Below, piece after piece: positions 26,611 to 36,219 of a DNA stretch of 64,000 bases (position 1 is the first letter of the stretch; every line of letters starts with the position of its first letter). A program made the position numbers and the translations under genes. Below the pieces are notes generated by a model that did no database searches, was not told the origin of the DNA, and was given only the letters and a program-made list of their open reading frames with translations. This DNA comes from Actinotalea endophytica (lineage in GTDB: Bacteria; Actinomycetota; Actinomycetes; Actinomycetales; Cellulomonadaceae): NCBI RefSeq assembly GCF_025717005.1, contig NZ_JAOVZU010000004.1:326654-390653 (forward strand), written 5' to 3'.

Positions 26611-27996
26611 TCAGGTCAGCGAGCCCAGAGCGGCGCGCAGCACCTCGCGTTCGTGCCACACGGGCAGGCGGAGGTGGTCGCGGTAGCCGCCGTAGGTGGA
26701 GAACCCCGGCCCCGCGACGAGCTTGATCCCGGCCCGCTTGGCCCGTTCGACCAGCGCCACGGCGTCGCCGCCGATGTCCACCCACAGGCCCGAGCCGCCG
26801 GCGATCGGCTCCCAGGTCCAGTCCGGCACCATCTCGCGGAGCGTGGCCGTGGTGCCCGCGAGCGCCTCGGTGAGCAGCGCCCGTCGCTGCGTCCGGGCGA
26901 CCTCCGTCCGGGCGATCAGGTCGACCGCGAGCACCTGGTCCACCACCGAGGTGGCCAGGTCCACCGGCTTGCGCAGCTCGACCAGGCCGTGGATCCGGTC
27001 CGCGCTGGCCCTGATCCAGCCGATCCGGATCCCGCCCCAGAACAGCTTCGAGGCGCTGCCGATCGTGACGAGCAGCTCGGGGTCGACCAGGCGGGCCAGC
27101 GTCGGCGCCGCACTCCGGCCGGCGAGCGTCAGGTCGGAGGAGCACGCGTCCTCGATCGTCATCAGGCCGACGTCGTTGATCACCTCGGCCAGCCCGCGGC
27201 GCGCGGCCGAGGTCATCGTCCCGCCGGTGGGGTTGTGGATCGAGGTCTGGCAGTAGAGCAGCTCGGGCCCGTGGGTCGCGGCGCGGCGTACCCGGTCGGG
27301 GTCGAGGCCCCCGTCGACCATCGGCATCCCCTCGACGCGAGCGCCGGCGCCCCGCAGGGCCTCGAGCGCGCCACGGTACGTCGGCTCCTCGGTGAGCACC
27401 AGGTCGCCCGGACCGGCGAGACCGGTGATCGCGAGCCAGGTGGCCTCCTGGGCGCCGGAGGTCACCAGGATCTGGTCGGCCGACGTCGGCGTCCCGTCGG
27501 CGGTGAACCGATCGGCGATCGCCTGCCGCAACGCCGGAAGCCCGGCCGGGAAGTACCCGTCGGTGAGGAGGTAGCTGCCCATCCGATCGGTGATCGGGCG
27601 GGCCAGCACGTCGTACGTCACCGGCGACGCCGGCAGCGCCCCGGTCGACAGGTCGATCACGCCCGTCGGTGTGTCGGTGAACGAGAAGAACCGCCCGCTC
27701 AGCTCCCGGTGCAGCCAGTGATGGGCCGACCTCACCCGTGAGCCGGAGCCGCGGTCGGTGGCCAGGTAGCCCTCGGCGGTCAGCGCCTCGTACGCGGCCG
27801 TCACGGTCCCCCGCGAGACGGTGAGCGCCTCGGCGAGGGTGCGCTGCGCGGGCAGCCCGGCACCGGGCGGGATCAGTCCGGCCCGGATCAGCTCGACCAG
27901 CGACCCCGACAGGTCACGGGCGAGCGTGCCGTCACCGGTGGCCCACTGCCCCAGGAGTCGGCTCAGCTCGCTCGCCGCGATCGTCGGGGCCGCCAC
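26611..27996 (-). CDS. MocR/GntR-family regulator with aminotransferase domain
   Basis: 461 aa. N-terminal GntR winged HTH (residues ~5-90: GLPAQRTLAEALTVSRGTVTAAYEALTAEGYL), then a fold-type I aminotransferase domain with the PLP lysine in GSASKLFWGGIRIGW and HNPTGG. Such proteins bind PLP or an amino compound and usually activate a divergent gene. Here the divergent gene is the Tm-1-like protein 143 bp away. I prefer GTG 27996 (GAAGGTGG upstream) over the ATG at 28038. Confidence 0.88.
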   Translation of the reverse strand: MAAPTIAASELSRLLGQWATGDGTLARDLSGSLVELIRAGLIPPGAGLPAQRTLAEALTVSRGTVTAAYEALTAEGYLATDRGSGSRVRSAHHWLHRELSGRFFSFTDTPTGVIDLSTGALPASPVTYDVLARPITDRMGSYLLTDGYFPAGLPALRQAIADRFTADGTPTSADQILVTSGAQEATWLAITGLAGPGDLVLTEEPTYRGALEALRGAGARVEGMPMVDGGLDPDRVRRAATHGPELLYCQTSIHNPTGGTMTSAARRGLAEVINDVGLMTIEDACSSDLTLAGRSAAPTLARLVDPELLVTIGSASKLFWGGIRIGWIRASADRIHGLVELRKPVDLATSVVDQVLAVDLIARTEVARTQRRALLTEALAGTTATLREMVPDWTWEPIAGGSGLWVDIGGDAVALVERAKRAGIKLVAGPGFSTYGGYRDHLRLPVWHEREVLRAALGSLT

Positions 27997-28139
27997 GGCC
28001 CCACCTTCGCAGCAACGCCGGGCGAGGAGAAGGGCCACCCTGGCCGGATTGGCCCAGACGCGTCCCGGCGCACGTTCCTAGGGTCGGGGCATCGGGCCCC
28101 GATCCGGGGTCCGGCATCGACCGGACAAGGGTGAGGTCA

Positions 28140-29375
28140 ATGGCGACCGTGGTTCTCCTGGGCACACTGGACACCAAGGGGACGGAGTACGGCTGGCTCA
28201 AGGAGCGGCTCGTCGAGGACGGCGTCGACGTGCTCGCCGTGGACGTCGGCTCCTTCTCCACGAGCCCGATGGCGGACGTGACCTCCGACGAGGTCATCGC
28301 GGCCGCCGGTGCCGACGCCGCGGGCCTGCGCGAGCGCCGCGACCGCGGCGAGATGATGGCCGTGATGGGCGCCGGCGCCGCCGTGGTCGTGCACCGGCTG
28401 CTCGACGAGGGTCGGCTGCACGGCCTGCTCGCGGTGGGCGGGTCGGGGGGCTCCTCGGTCGCCGCGCCGGCCATGCAGGCGCTGCCGATCGGCGTGCCGA
28501 AGGTGCTCGTGTCCACGATGGCCAGCGGTGACGTGAAGCCGTACGTCGGCGAGGTCGACGCGACGCTGATGTACTCGGTGGTCGACGTCGCGGGCATCAA
28601 CTCCGTGTCCGCCGTGGTGCTGGGCAACGCCGCAGCCGCGGCCGCCGGGATGGCCAAGGCCTACCAGGACCGGGCCGCCGCTGCCGACGAGGCCGAGCAC
28701 AAGCCCCTGATCGGCCTGACGATGTTCGGCGTCACGACCCCGGCCGCCAACGAGGCCCGCGAGCGGCTGACCGACCTCGGCTACGAGGTCCTGGTGTTCC
28801 ACGCCACCGGCACCGGCGGGCGCGCGATGGAGAAGCTCGTGGCCTCCGGGATGCTCGCCGGCGTGTGCGACCTCACCACCACGGAGCTGTGCGACGACCT
28901 GGTGGGCGGCGTGCTGTCCGCCGGCCCGGACCGGCTGGAGATCGCCGGGACGCTCGGGCTGCCGCAGGTGGTCAGCCTCGGCGCGCTCGACATGGTCAAC
29001 TTCGGCCCGCGGGACACCGTGCCGCCGCAGTTCGAGAGCCGGAACCTGTTCGTGCACAACCCCACGGTCACCCTGATGCGCACCACGACCGAGGAGATGG
29101 CCGAGCTCGGGCGCCGGATCGCGCGCAAGCTGGCCGCCGCGACCGGCCCGACGGAGCTGTTCGTCCCGCTGCGCGGGGTGAGCGCGATCGACGTCGACGG
29201 CGCGCCGTTCCGCGACGCCGACGCGGACGAGGCCCTGTTCGCGGCGCTCCGTGACGGCCTGGCCGGCACCGCCGTCGTGGTGCACGAGCTCGACCAGGCG
29301 ATCAACGACCCCGGCTTCGGCACGAGCATGGCCGACGCCCTCGACCACCACATCCGCAGTGTGAAGGAGAGCTGA
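28140..29375 (+). CDS. Tm-1-like ATP-binding protein (UPF0261)
   Basis: 411 aa, full length for the family. Recognised by [19 protein letters not shown] at the N-terminus, [34 protein letters not shown], and the C-terminal [11 protein letters not shown]. Two Rossmann-like halves; plant Tm-1 binds nucleotide and blocks tobamovirus replicase, but the bacterial role is unknown. The ATG at 28140 has AGGGTGAGG upstream. It is followed after 1 bp by the TIM-barrel gene, a pair seen widely. Confidence 0.88.
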   Translation: MATVVLLGTLDTKGTEYGWLKERLVEDGVDVLAVDVGSFSTSPMADVTSDEVIAAAGADAAGLRERRDRGEMMAVMGAGAAVVVHRLLDEGRLHGLLAVGGSGGSSVAAPAMQALPIGVPKVLVSTMASGDVKPYVGEVDATLMYSVVDVAGINSVSAVVLGNAAAAAAGMAKAYQDRAAAADEAEHKPLIGLTMFGVTTPAANEARERLTDLGYEVLVFHATGTGGRAMEKLVASGMLAGVCDLTTTELCDDLVGGVLSAGPDRLEIAGTLGLPQVVSLGALDMVNFGPRDTVPPQFESRNLFVHNPTVTLMRTTTEEMAELGRRIARKLAAATGPTELFVPLRGVSAIDVDGAPFRDADADEALFAALRDGLAGTAVVVHELDQAINDPGFGTSMADALDHHIRSVKES

Positions 29376-29376
29376 G

Positions 29377-30198
29377 ATGAGCAGGCAAGAGATCCTCGCG
29401 CGGTTCCGCGCCCAGGTGGCGGCAGGCAAGCCGATCATCGGCGGCGGGGCCGGCACCGGGATCACGGCGAAGTCCGCGGAGGCCGGAGGCATCGACCTGC
29501 TGGTCATCTACAACTCGGGCCGGTTCCGGATGGCCGGGCGCGGGTCGCTGTCCGGCCTGCTCGCCTACGGCGACGCGAACGCGATCGTGATGGAGATGGC
29601 CAACGAGGTGCTGCCGGTGGTCAAGCACACCCCTGTGGTCGCCGGCGTGAACGGCACCGACCCGTTCCGGGTGATGCCGGTGTTCCTGCAGCAGGTGAAG
29701 GCCGCCGGGTTCGCGGGCGTGCAGAACTTCCCGACCGTCGGTCTCATCGACGGTGTCTTCCGGGCGAACCTCGAGGAGACCGGGATGGGCTTCGGCCTCG
29801 AGATCGACATGATCCGGATGGCCCACGAGATGGACCTGCTGACCACGCCGTACGCGTTCGACCCCGAGCAGGGCGCCGAGCTGGCCGCGGCCGGCGCGGA
29901 CATCCTGGTCCCGCACATGGGCCTGACCACGGCGGGCACCATCGGCGCCCACACGGCGCTGACCCTCGAGCAGGCTGCGGCCAAGGTCCAGGAGATCGCC
30001 GACGCGGCGAAGAAGGTCAACCCCGACATCCTGTGCCTGTGCCACGGCGGCCCGATCGCCGAGCCGCCCGACGCCCAGTACATCCTCGACCACACCGAGG
30101 GCATCGTCGGGTTCTACGGCGCGTCCTCGATCGAGCGGCTGCCCACCGAGGTCGGCATCCGCAAGCAGACCGAGGACTTCAAGGCCATCACGTTCTGA
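29377..30198 (+). CDS. PEP-hydrolase-like TIM-barrel protein
   Basis: 273 aa, the usual size of the 'phosphoenolpyruvate hydrolase family'/TIM-barrel signal-transduction family. It has [21 protein letters not shown] near the N-terminus and [18 protein letters not shown] near residue 220. It is coupled to the UPF0261 gene, and the two probably act on one small molecule; the reaction is not known. An inverted repeat that may terminate transcription lies ~50 bp downstream. Confidence 0.88.
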   Translation: MSRQEILARFRAQVAAGKPIIGGGAGTGITAKSAEAGGIDLLVIYNSGRFRMAGRGSLSGLLAYGDANAIVMEMANEVLPVVKHTPVVAGVNGTDPFRVMPVFLQQVKAAGFAGVQNFPTVGLIDGVFRANLEETGMGFGLEIDMIRMAHEMDLLTTPYAFDPEQGAELAAAGADILVPHMGLTTAGTIGAHTALTLEQAAAKVQEIADAAKKVNPDILCLCHGGPIAEPPDAQYILDHTEGIVGFYGASSIERLPTEVGIRKQTEDFKAITF

Positions 30199-30244
30199 CC
30201 GACCGGCGCTGCTGACCGGCCGCCCGTCCCGGGCGACGGTCTCA

Positions 30245-30285
30245 CGGCACGCGGGGGCCTGGCTTCGGACCGCCCCCGCGTGCCG
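30245..30285 (+). terminator. Strong hairpin after the TIM-barrel gene
   Basis: Perfect 14-bp arms CGGCACGCGGGGGC/GCCCCCGCGTGCCG with a 13-nt loop. No T-run follows, common for terminators in very GC-rich genomes. It separates the UPF0261 pair from the DUF1097 gene, or attenuates read-through. Confidence 0.6.
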
Positions 30286-30415
30286 CACCCCACCGAGCCG
30301 TACCGCGCCCCACCGAGCCCCGAGAGGCCGCGCGCCTCACCGGGCCGCCCAGCCCTGCCCGCGCGACGACAGGTCGCCCGGGGTCGATCCGCCCCGCTCC
30401 GAGGAAGGCACGTCC

Positions 30416-30985
30416 ATGTCCGACACCTCCGTCAAGCCCGACGCCGTGCAGATGAAGGAGACCATCCCGCTCTGGATCGCGATCACGATCACCGTCCTGC
30501 TGTCCGTGCCGTTCACGCTCTGGCTCGGCGAGTGGAACATGGCCGTCTGGGTCTCGTTCATCGTCTGGGCGGAGTACTTCGCCCTGGGCGCGAAGCCGTC
30601 GGCGGCGAAGACGATCCTGCCGGCGTTCGGCTACTCCGCCCTGCTCACCGGCCTGTCCCTGGCGCTGATCCCCTACCTGGACTTCCTGCCGAGCATCCAC
30701 ACCCCCGGTGACCTCGCGGTCATGGTCGCCCTCGTGATCGGGGTCGGCTTCATGGTCTACTCGATGCGCTGGGCGAAGGTCTTCCAGGACGGCTCGCTGC
30801 CGTTCTTCAACGGCATCTCGATGGTGCTCGCCGTCTACTTCACCGGCAGCTACCCGCCGATCGTCGACGGCGCCGCAGCCGCCGTCTGGGCTGCCGTGTG
30901 GGTCGTCGTTCTCGGCGCGTTCGGCGTGCTGCTCGCGCTGTTCAACCTCTGGATCACGTTCCCGCGCGCGGTCCCGGCGGACTGA
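30416..30985 (+). CDS. DUF1097 family membrane protein
   Basis: 189 aa with about five membrane segments; the pattern PLWIAITITVLLSVPF, VWVSFIVWAEYFALG and GDLAVMVALVIGVGFMVYSM is that of DUF1097 proteins. Function unknown; some relatives sit near small-molecule transport or urea/amide genes. GAGGAAGG precedes the ATG. It follows the UPF0261/TIM-barrel pair on the same strand beyond the hairpin and may belong to the MocR regulon. Confidence 0.8.
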   Translation: MSDTSVKPDAVQMKETIPLWIAITITVLLSVPFTLWLGEWNMAVWVSFIVWAEYFALGAKPSAAKTILPAFGYSALLTGLSLALIPYLDFLPSIHTPGDLAVMVALVIGVGFMVYSMRWAKVFQDGSLPFFNGISMVLAVYFTGSYPPIVDGAAAAVWAAVWVVVLGAFGVLLALFNLWITFPRAVPAD

Positions 30986-31040
30986 CGCACGCGGGCCCGG
31001 GCCGCGCCGTCGGCGTGGCCCGGGCCGGTCCGTCCGCGCG

Positions 31041-32624
31041 TCACACCGTGGTGTCGACCAGCTCCGGGTTCCGGATCCCCGCCGGGGCGGTGTCCGACAG
31101 CGGCCGTGCCTGGATGAACAGCGCGAGCACCGCCCCGGCGAGCACGATCGGCACCGCGTACAGGTAGATCGGCGGCAGCGCGCCGGCGAAGGCGTCGGCG
31201 ATCGCCGACTGCACCGGCGCGGGCAGGCCGGCGAGCACCTCGGGCGTGAGCGAGCTGACCCCGCCGCCCGCGCCGACGGACTGCCCGCCGAGCGGCCCCT
31301 CGGCCACCTGGGTGGTGAGCCGGTTGACGAAGATCGAACCGAACACCGCGATGCCGAGCGAGGCGCCGATCTGCCGGAAGTAGTTCTGCGCCGACGTCGC
31401 CGCGCCCATCACGGCGTGCGGGACGCTGTTCTGCACGATCAGCGTGAGGTTCTGCATCGCGCCACCGACACCCATGCCGAGCACGAGCATCGCGAGGGCC
31501 AGCATCCAGTACGGCGTGCCGACCCCGATCCGGGACAGGAGCGCGAGGCCGGCCGCGGCCACCACCGCGCCGACCACCGGGTAGATGCGGTAGCGGCCGG
31601 TGCTGGTGATCAGCCGCCCGGTGATGATCGAGGTGGTCAGCATGCCGACGACCATCGGGATCATCATCAGGCCGGACATCGTCGCGTTCACCTGCTCGAC
31701 CATCTGCAGGTAGGTGGGCAGGTAGGCGACGGTGGCGAACATACCGATGCCGATCGTCACGCCGGCCGCGGCCGGGAAGACGAAGTTGCGTTCGCGGAAC
31801 AGCGCCAGCGGGATGATCGGGTGCTCGGCACGGCGCTCGACCTGAACGAAGGCATAGCCCGTCACGACGATCAGGGCGGCGAGCGCGAGGATCTGCGGGC
31901 TCGCCCAGTCGTAGGTCGTGCCGGCCCAGCTGGTGAGCAGCACGGCGGCGGAGGAGAACAGGGCGAGCAGGGTCGTGCCCGCGTAGTCCAGCCGCGGGCG
32001 GGCGCCGGTCGGCTTGTGCAGGTGCAGGGTCACCAGCACCGTGGCGAACGCGGCGAGGCCGAGCGGCAGGTTGATGTAGAACACCCAGCGCCAGCCGATG
32101 TTGTCGGTCAGGTACCCGCCGATCAGCGGCCCGGCGATCGAGGCGAGGCCGAAGACGCTGCCCATCAGGCCGGCGTACCGACCTCGCTGCCGCGGCGGGA
32201 TGATGTCGCCGACGATGGCCTGGGCGCCGATCATCAGCCCGCCGCCGCCGATGCCCTGCAGGGCGCGGAACGCGATCAGCTCGCCCATCGACTGCGCGGC
32301 ACCCGACAGGGCCGAGCCGACCAGGAACACCGCGATCGCGAACAGGAAGATCGGCTTGCGGCCGAACAGGTCGCCGATCTTGCCGTAGATGGGCAGGCCG
32401 ATCGTGCTCGCCAGCAGGTAGGCGGTGACGACCCAGGACAGGTGCTCGAGCCCGTTGAGCTCGCCGACGATGGTCGGCAGCGCGGTCGCGACGATGGTCT
32501 GGTCCAGCGCGGCGAGCAGCATCGCGAGCATGAGACCGACGAAGGTCCAGGCGAACTGCCGCTTGTTGCGGGCGACGTCCTCGGGGTCGGGGAACGCGCC
32601 CGGGCCCTGGTTGGGCTGACTCAT
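31041..32624 (-). CDS. MFS multidrug exporter, DHA2 (14-TM) family
   Basis: 527 aa, 14 predicted membrane segments, as in EmrB/QacA proteins. Motif C-like GLASIAGPLIGGYL in TM5 marks a proton antiporter, and LDQTIVATALPTIVGEL (TM1) is characteristic. The start at MSQPNQGP has GGAGGAG upstream. It is divergent from a MarR-type gene 85 bp away, which should repress it. Substrates unknown. Confidence 0.9.
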   Translation of the reverse strand: MSQPNQGPGAFPDPEDVARNKRQFAWTFVGLMLAMLLAALDQTIVATALPTIVGELNGLEHLSWVVTAYLLASTIGLPIYGKIGDLFGRKPIFLFAIAVFLVGSALSGAAQSMGELIAFRALQGIGGGGLMIGAQAIVGDIIPPRQRGRYAGLMGSVFGLASIAGPLIGGYLTDNIGWRWVFYINLPLGLAAFATVLVTLHLHKPTGARPRLDYAGTTLLALFSSAAVLLTSWAGTTYDWASPQILALAALIVVTGYAFVQVERRAEHPIIPLALFRERNFVFPAAAGVTIGIGMFATVAYLPTYLQMVEQVNATMSGLMMIPMVVGMLTTSIITGRLITSTGRYRIYPVVGAVVAAAGLALLSRIGVGTPYWMLALAMLVLGMGVGGAMQNLTLIVQNSVPHAVMGAATSAQNYFRQIGASLGIAVFGSIFVNRLTTQVAEGPLGGQSVGAGGGVSSLTPEVLAGLPAPVQSAIADAFAGALPPIYLYAVPIVLAGAVLALFIQARPLSDTAPAGIRNPELVDTTV

Positions 32625-32661
32625 GGATGGGACTCCTCCGGGGGCGGCAACCCGCCTCATC

Positions 32662-32702
32662 GATTACTTGACTGAGTCTACTATTGACTGAGTGAGGTAA
32701 TC
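32662..32702. promoter_or_regulatory. Predicted MarR operator between the DHA2 exporter and marR-type gene
   Basis: Two direct copies of TTGACTGAGT (32668-32677 and 32684-32693) lie between inverted hexamers GATTAC (32662-32667) and GTAATC (32697-32702). This is the only A/T-rich patch in the divergent spacer. Confidence 0.55.
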
Positions 32703-32709
32703 TACCCGA

Positions 32710-33174
32710 GTGATGACCGACGAGCGCGCCACAGTGGTGTCCCGACGGCTGGCGCGGACGCTCATCCTGGTGGGCGAGCAGATCAAGGCGTCGTTCGCCG
32801 AGTCCGTGGAGTCCCTCGGGATGCCCGTCCCCCTCGCTCGCACCCTGCTGGCGCTCGGCGCGCCGGAACCGATGCGTGACCTCGCGGACCACCTCTCGTG
32901 CGATCCGTCGCACATCACCGGGATCGCCGACCGGCTCGAGGAGCGTGGCCTGGCCCGCCGGGTGGCCGGTCAGGACCGCCGGGTCAAGCTGCTCGAGATC
33001 ACCGACGAGGGCAGGGCCATGCGCGACCGGATCATCGCGGTCGCGACCGCCGGCTCGCCGACCACCCGGCTCGACCCGAAGGACCGGGAGCTGCTGCTCT
33101 CGCTGCTCGAACGACTGCTGGACGACGGGGCCGACGAGAGCGCGCGGCCCGTCGAGGTGAGCGCAGGGCGCTGA
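32710..33174 (+). CDS. MarR-family transcriptional regulator
   Basis: 154 aa. Winged HTH with MRDLADHLSCDPSHITGIADRLEERGLARRVAGQDRRVKLLEIT, a clear MarR recognition helix and wing (DxR). It likely represses the divergent DHA2 exporter until a drug binds. Either GTG 32710 or the adjacent ATG 32713 may start it. The last codons are duplicated just beyond the stop (tandem repeat entry). Confidence 0.9.
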   Translation: MMTDERATVVSRRLARTLILVGEQIKASFAESVESLGMPVPLARTLLALGAPEPMRDLADHLSCDPSHITGIADRLEERGLARRVAGQDRRVKLLEITDEGRAMRDRIIAVATAGSPTTRLDPKDRELLLSLLERLLDDGADESARPVEVSAGR

Positions 33175-33203
33175 GCCCGTCGAGGTGAGCGCTGGGCGCT
33201 CGG
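33148..33203 (+). repeat. 28-bp tandem duplication at the end of the marR-type gene
   Basis: Two adjacent copies, 33148-33175 and 33176-33203, begin CCCGTCGAGGTGAGCGC and differ at a few bases. The first copy contains the stop codon; the second is in the spacer. The rest of 33204-33465 shows no gene. Confidence 0.75.
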
Positions 33204-33465
33204 CCGGCGCCGTCGTCGGCTGCCGGTGACTCGCGACGCGCTCTCCGCGACCCCTGGAGGGAGCTCGGCGGCCCGGCCCGCGGCGCCGGCGCGGCCACGC
33301 CCCCGCCGCGTGAACCGAGTGTTGTCCCGCTGGTCACGGCGACTCCACGGGCCATTCTCGATCGACCTATAGACAACGGGTGTCCACGAGTTGGAGAGAC
33401 CCGTTCGCTCGCTCCTCCCGGTGTGTCGACGGGTGTCCCCGAGACGACCAGAGGAGTCGTTGATC

Positions 33466-34860
33466 ATGGTTGGTGGCACCGAACGAGTCGAGCTCGACTC
33501 GATGCACGACCTCACTGCCGCTCCCCCACGACCGATGCGACGCGTCGGGACCGTGGCCGCCCTGGCCGCGGCGGGGACCCTGGCGGTCGCGGCCGCCGTC
33601 TCGACGATCATGCTCGCCGCGGCCTCGTCCGCCGCGACCGACACCCACGCGCACACCGCCGCCGAGAACGCGGTGGCCATCACGCCTCAGGCCGCCGACG
33701 GCGCTCGGGCGCAGGACGTCACCGGCCCCGGCGGCGCGGCCCCGGCCGCCGACCTCGGCTCCCGCTTCACTCTCGCGGTCCTGCCGGACACGCAGTTCTA
33801 CTCGCGCTACGACGCGGACTTCCAGGGCACGTACTCCGACAACCCGTTCGACGTGCAGACGCGGTTCATCGCCGACCACGCCGACGAGCTGAACATCGCG
33901 TTCGTCACACACCTCGGCGACGTCGTCGACCAGGAGCGCCACCCCGAGCAGTGGCAGGCGGCGGACCGCGCGATGTCGATCCTCGAGGCCGCGAACGTGC
34001 CGTACTCCATCGCACCCGGCAACCACGACGTGCTGGAGCCCGACGAGGCCGTGGTCGACACCGACTACGACCTGACCGCCGAACCCTTCCTGCAGACCTT
34101 CGGCCCGACGCGGGCCGCAGCCGAGAACGCCTCGACCTACCGGGGCAGCGACCCGACCGGCCTGAGCCAGTACCACGTCTTCTCCGCGGAGGGTCAGCAG
34201 TTCCTGGTCCTCGCCCTGACCTGGCGGGCGTCGGACGCCACGATCGCCTGGGCGAACGACGTGATCGCCGCGCACCCGACCCTCCCGGTGATCCTGACCA
34301 CGCACCAGCTGATCGACATCCGCGCCGAGGGCTCCGACTCCCTCGAGACCGACTACGGCCTCAAGCTCTGGGACGAGCTGATCGCGCCGAACGACCAGGT
34401 CTTCCTCACCCTCAACGGGCACTTCCACGGCACGGCCAACCAGACCAAGCTCAACGAGGCCGGGCACCCGGTCACCCAGGTCGTCATCGACTGGCAGCTC
34501 GCGGACGACGGCGGCGACGGCTACCTGGGCCTGTACGAGTTCGACCTGGGCGAGGACCGCATCCGGGTGCAGACCCCGTCGCCCTGGGTCGCGTGGAAGC
34601 AGGCCGAGGGCCTGACCGGCGCCGGACCGGCCTTCCTGACCGGCGCCGACGAGGACTTCACGATCCCGCTCGACTTCGCGGACCGGTTCGCCGGCTTCGA
34701 CCCCGACTGGGCCGGCCGCACCGTGAGCCCGACCGAACCGGATCTCTACCTCGCGGCGAAGGACGTCGTGGCCGAGATGGCCGGTGCGCAGCTGCGCGAG
34801 GGCGGCCGGCTCGTCGTGGTCGGGAGCGCGGTGCGGGAGGGCGCGACGTCGACCGTGTGA
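33466..34860 (+). CDS. Secreted metallophosphoesterase (calcineurin-like)
   Basis: 464 aa. A hydrophobic segment after RPMRR (residues ~25-52, VGTVAALAAAGTLAVAAAV) is a signal peptide or anchor. The metal-binding blocks of the calcineurin fold are in order: PDTQFY, HLGDVVDQ, PGNHDV, THQLID and NGHFHG. It therefore acts outside the membrane on a phosphoester, perhaps nucleotides or cell-wall phosphates. GAGGAG lies before the ATG at 33466. Stands alone between unrelated genes. Confidence 0.85.
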   Translation: MVGGTERVELDSMHDLTAAPPRPMRRVGTVAALAAAGTLAVAAAVSTIMLAAASSAATDTHAHTAAENAVAITPQAADGARAQDVTGPGGAAPAADLGSRFTLAVLPDTQFYSRYDADFQGTYSDNPFDVQTRFIADHADELNIAFVTHLGDVVDQERHPEQWQAADRAMSILEAANVPYSIAPGNHDVLEPDEAVVDTDYDLTAEPFLQTFGPTRAAAENASTYRGSDPTGLSQYHVFSAEGQQFLVLALTWRASDATIAWANDVIAAHPTLPVILTTHQLIDIRAEGSDSLETDYGLKLWDELIAPNDQVFLTLNGHFHGTANQTKLNEAGHPVTQVVIDWQLADDGGDGYLGLYEFDLGEDRIRVQTPSPWVAWKQAEGLTGAGPAFLTGADEDFTIPLDFADRFAGFDPDWAGRTVSPTEPDLYLAAKDVVAEMAGAQLREGGRLVVVGSAVREGATSTV

Positions 34861-34907
34861 GGCCGTCGGGACCTGGGGGCGCCGGTCCACGGAGGCTAAC
34901 GTGGACA

Positions 34908-36143
34908 GTGCAGGGAGGGGGCGCCGCGCGCCGCACGAGGTGGCTCGGGGCCGCCGCACCGGGCATGCTCGCCGTCGTCGAGTCGCTGAGCGGGAGGACC
35001 AGGCACCACGTCTGGCGCTTCCTGGCCGTCCTCGTCGGCCTGGTGTGCGTGGTCGTCGCCTACATCGCCGGCATGGCGGTCATGACCGTGGTGGCGATGG
35101 GCGGAGTCCTGGCGATCGCGTCCGGCGATCCGCTGCCGGACGAGCCTCCCGACCTCGAGACGATCGCGGTGCTCCTGGGCTGCCTCCTGGTCTTCTTCCT
35201 GATGTGGCGGCTCGGGGTGCGGCTGCTCCGCGGCCACCGGCACCTGGTGCTCTACCTGCGCAAGTTCGGGTTCACGGGTGCGTCGGCCGCGATGAGCACG
35301 GCGATCGGCTCGGGTCTGGGCCGTCGCTGGCGGCTCGTCACGCTCGACGACCACGACACCGCACCCCTGGGGGTCGGCGGCGGACGCCGGTGGCTGATCG
35401 GGCTGGTCTGGCTCGCGCTCGTCGTGCTGACGGGCTGGGCGGTGATCGGCGCGGTGCGGTGGCTCTCGAGCGGTCCGGCGGACGAAGCGATGCAGTCAGC
35501 GATGGAGTCGGCGTACGACCAGGTGATCGCGGAGGGAGGCGACGAGCTCACGGCCACCTTGTCCATGATCATCGTCGGGCCGGTCGTGGCGCTGATGGTC
35601 GGCTTCCTGATCCTGTTCTTCGGTGTGTTCTTCTTCAGCCTCCTCATCTCCGTGGCCGCCACGGGCGGAGCGATGCTCACGATGGTGATCCGGTCGGCGG
35701 GCAGCGCGGAGCACGCCAAGGCCCTCGTGATCACCCGGGAGGCCGAGGTCCATCGGACCTGCACCCGGCTGAGGCGACGTACCCGGCGCGTGCTGGCACC
35801 CCGGATCACCATCGCGAGGGTCGCCGACCGGCTGTGGCAGCTCACGGTGCTGCAGCTGGCCGCCGTGTGCGACGCCGTGATCGTCGACGTGTCCTACCCC
35901 ACCGACAACCTGGTGTGGGAGATCAGCTCGATGCTCCGGGCACGCACGCGGGTTCTCCCGGTCGGACGGTACGACCGGCTCAGGGCAGTCGCCGCCGACC
36001 CCTCCCCTGCTGCGGTGGAGGTCCGCAGGCTGCTCGGCGACCGCGAGGTCGTCGGCTACGACCCCGCTCGGCTCGACGATTTCAGCGACGGCCTGCGGCA
36101 CTCGTTCCGGGTGCTCGCGGACCGGCGCCGGAGCCCCCGGTGA
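34908..36143 (+). CDS. Four-TM membrane protein with TIR-like cytosolic halves, unknown function
   Basis: 411 aa from GTG 34908 (GGAGG upstream); ATG 34965 is also possible. Two N-terminal and two central membrane segments are clear. The soluble part after TM2 starts VLYLRKFGFTG, and the C-terminal part has LAAVCDAVIVDVSYPTDNLVWEISSML. These resemble the first strand and the later D-S-P-S/WE region of TIR-like domains that are split by membrane segments in other bacterial proteins. That is my reading by eye; I do not recognise a named family. No partner gene is evident. Confidence 0.6.
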   Translation: MQGGGAARRTRWLGAAAPGMLAVVESLSGRTRHHVWRFLAVLVGLVCVVVAYIAGMAVMTVVAMGGVLAIASGDPLPDEPPDLETIAVLLGCLLVFFLMWRLGVRLLRGHRHLVLYLRKFGFTGASAAMSTAIGSGLGRRWRLVTLDDHDTAPLGVGGGRRWLIGLVWLALVVLTGWAVIGAVRWLSSGPADEAMQSAMESAYDQVIAEGGDELTATLSMIIVGPVVALMVGFLILFFGVFFFSLLISVAATGGAMLTMVIRSAGSAEHAKALVITREAEVHRTCTRLRRRTRRVLAPRITIARVADRLWQLTVLQLAAVCDAVIVDVSYPTDNLVWEISSMLRARTRVLPVGRYDRLRAVAADPSPAAVEVRRLLGDREVVGYDPARLDDFSDGLRHSFRVLADRRRSPR

Positions 36144-36219
36144 GGAGGCACACCCCTCCCCCTCGGCCCGCCGAGCGCCCGGACCGGATGGGACCGCGCC
36201 CGCTCGCACGGCGGGCGCC

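Noticed and set aside
26582..26649. Repeated CGCAGCACCTCGCG at the end of the MocR gene as a terminator
   Set aside because: It is a direct, not inverted, repeat and one copy is coding sequence.
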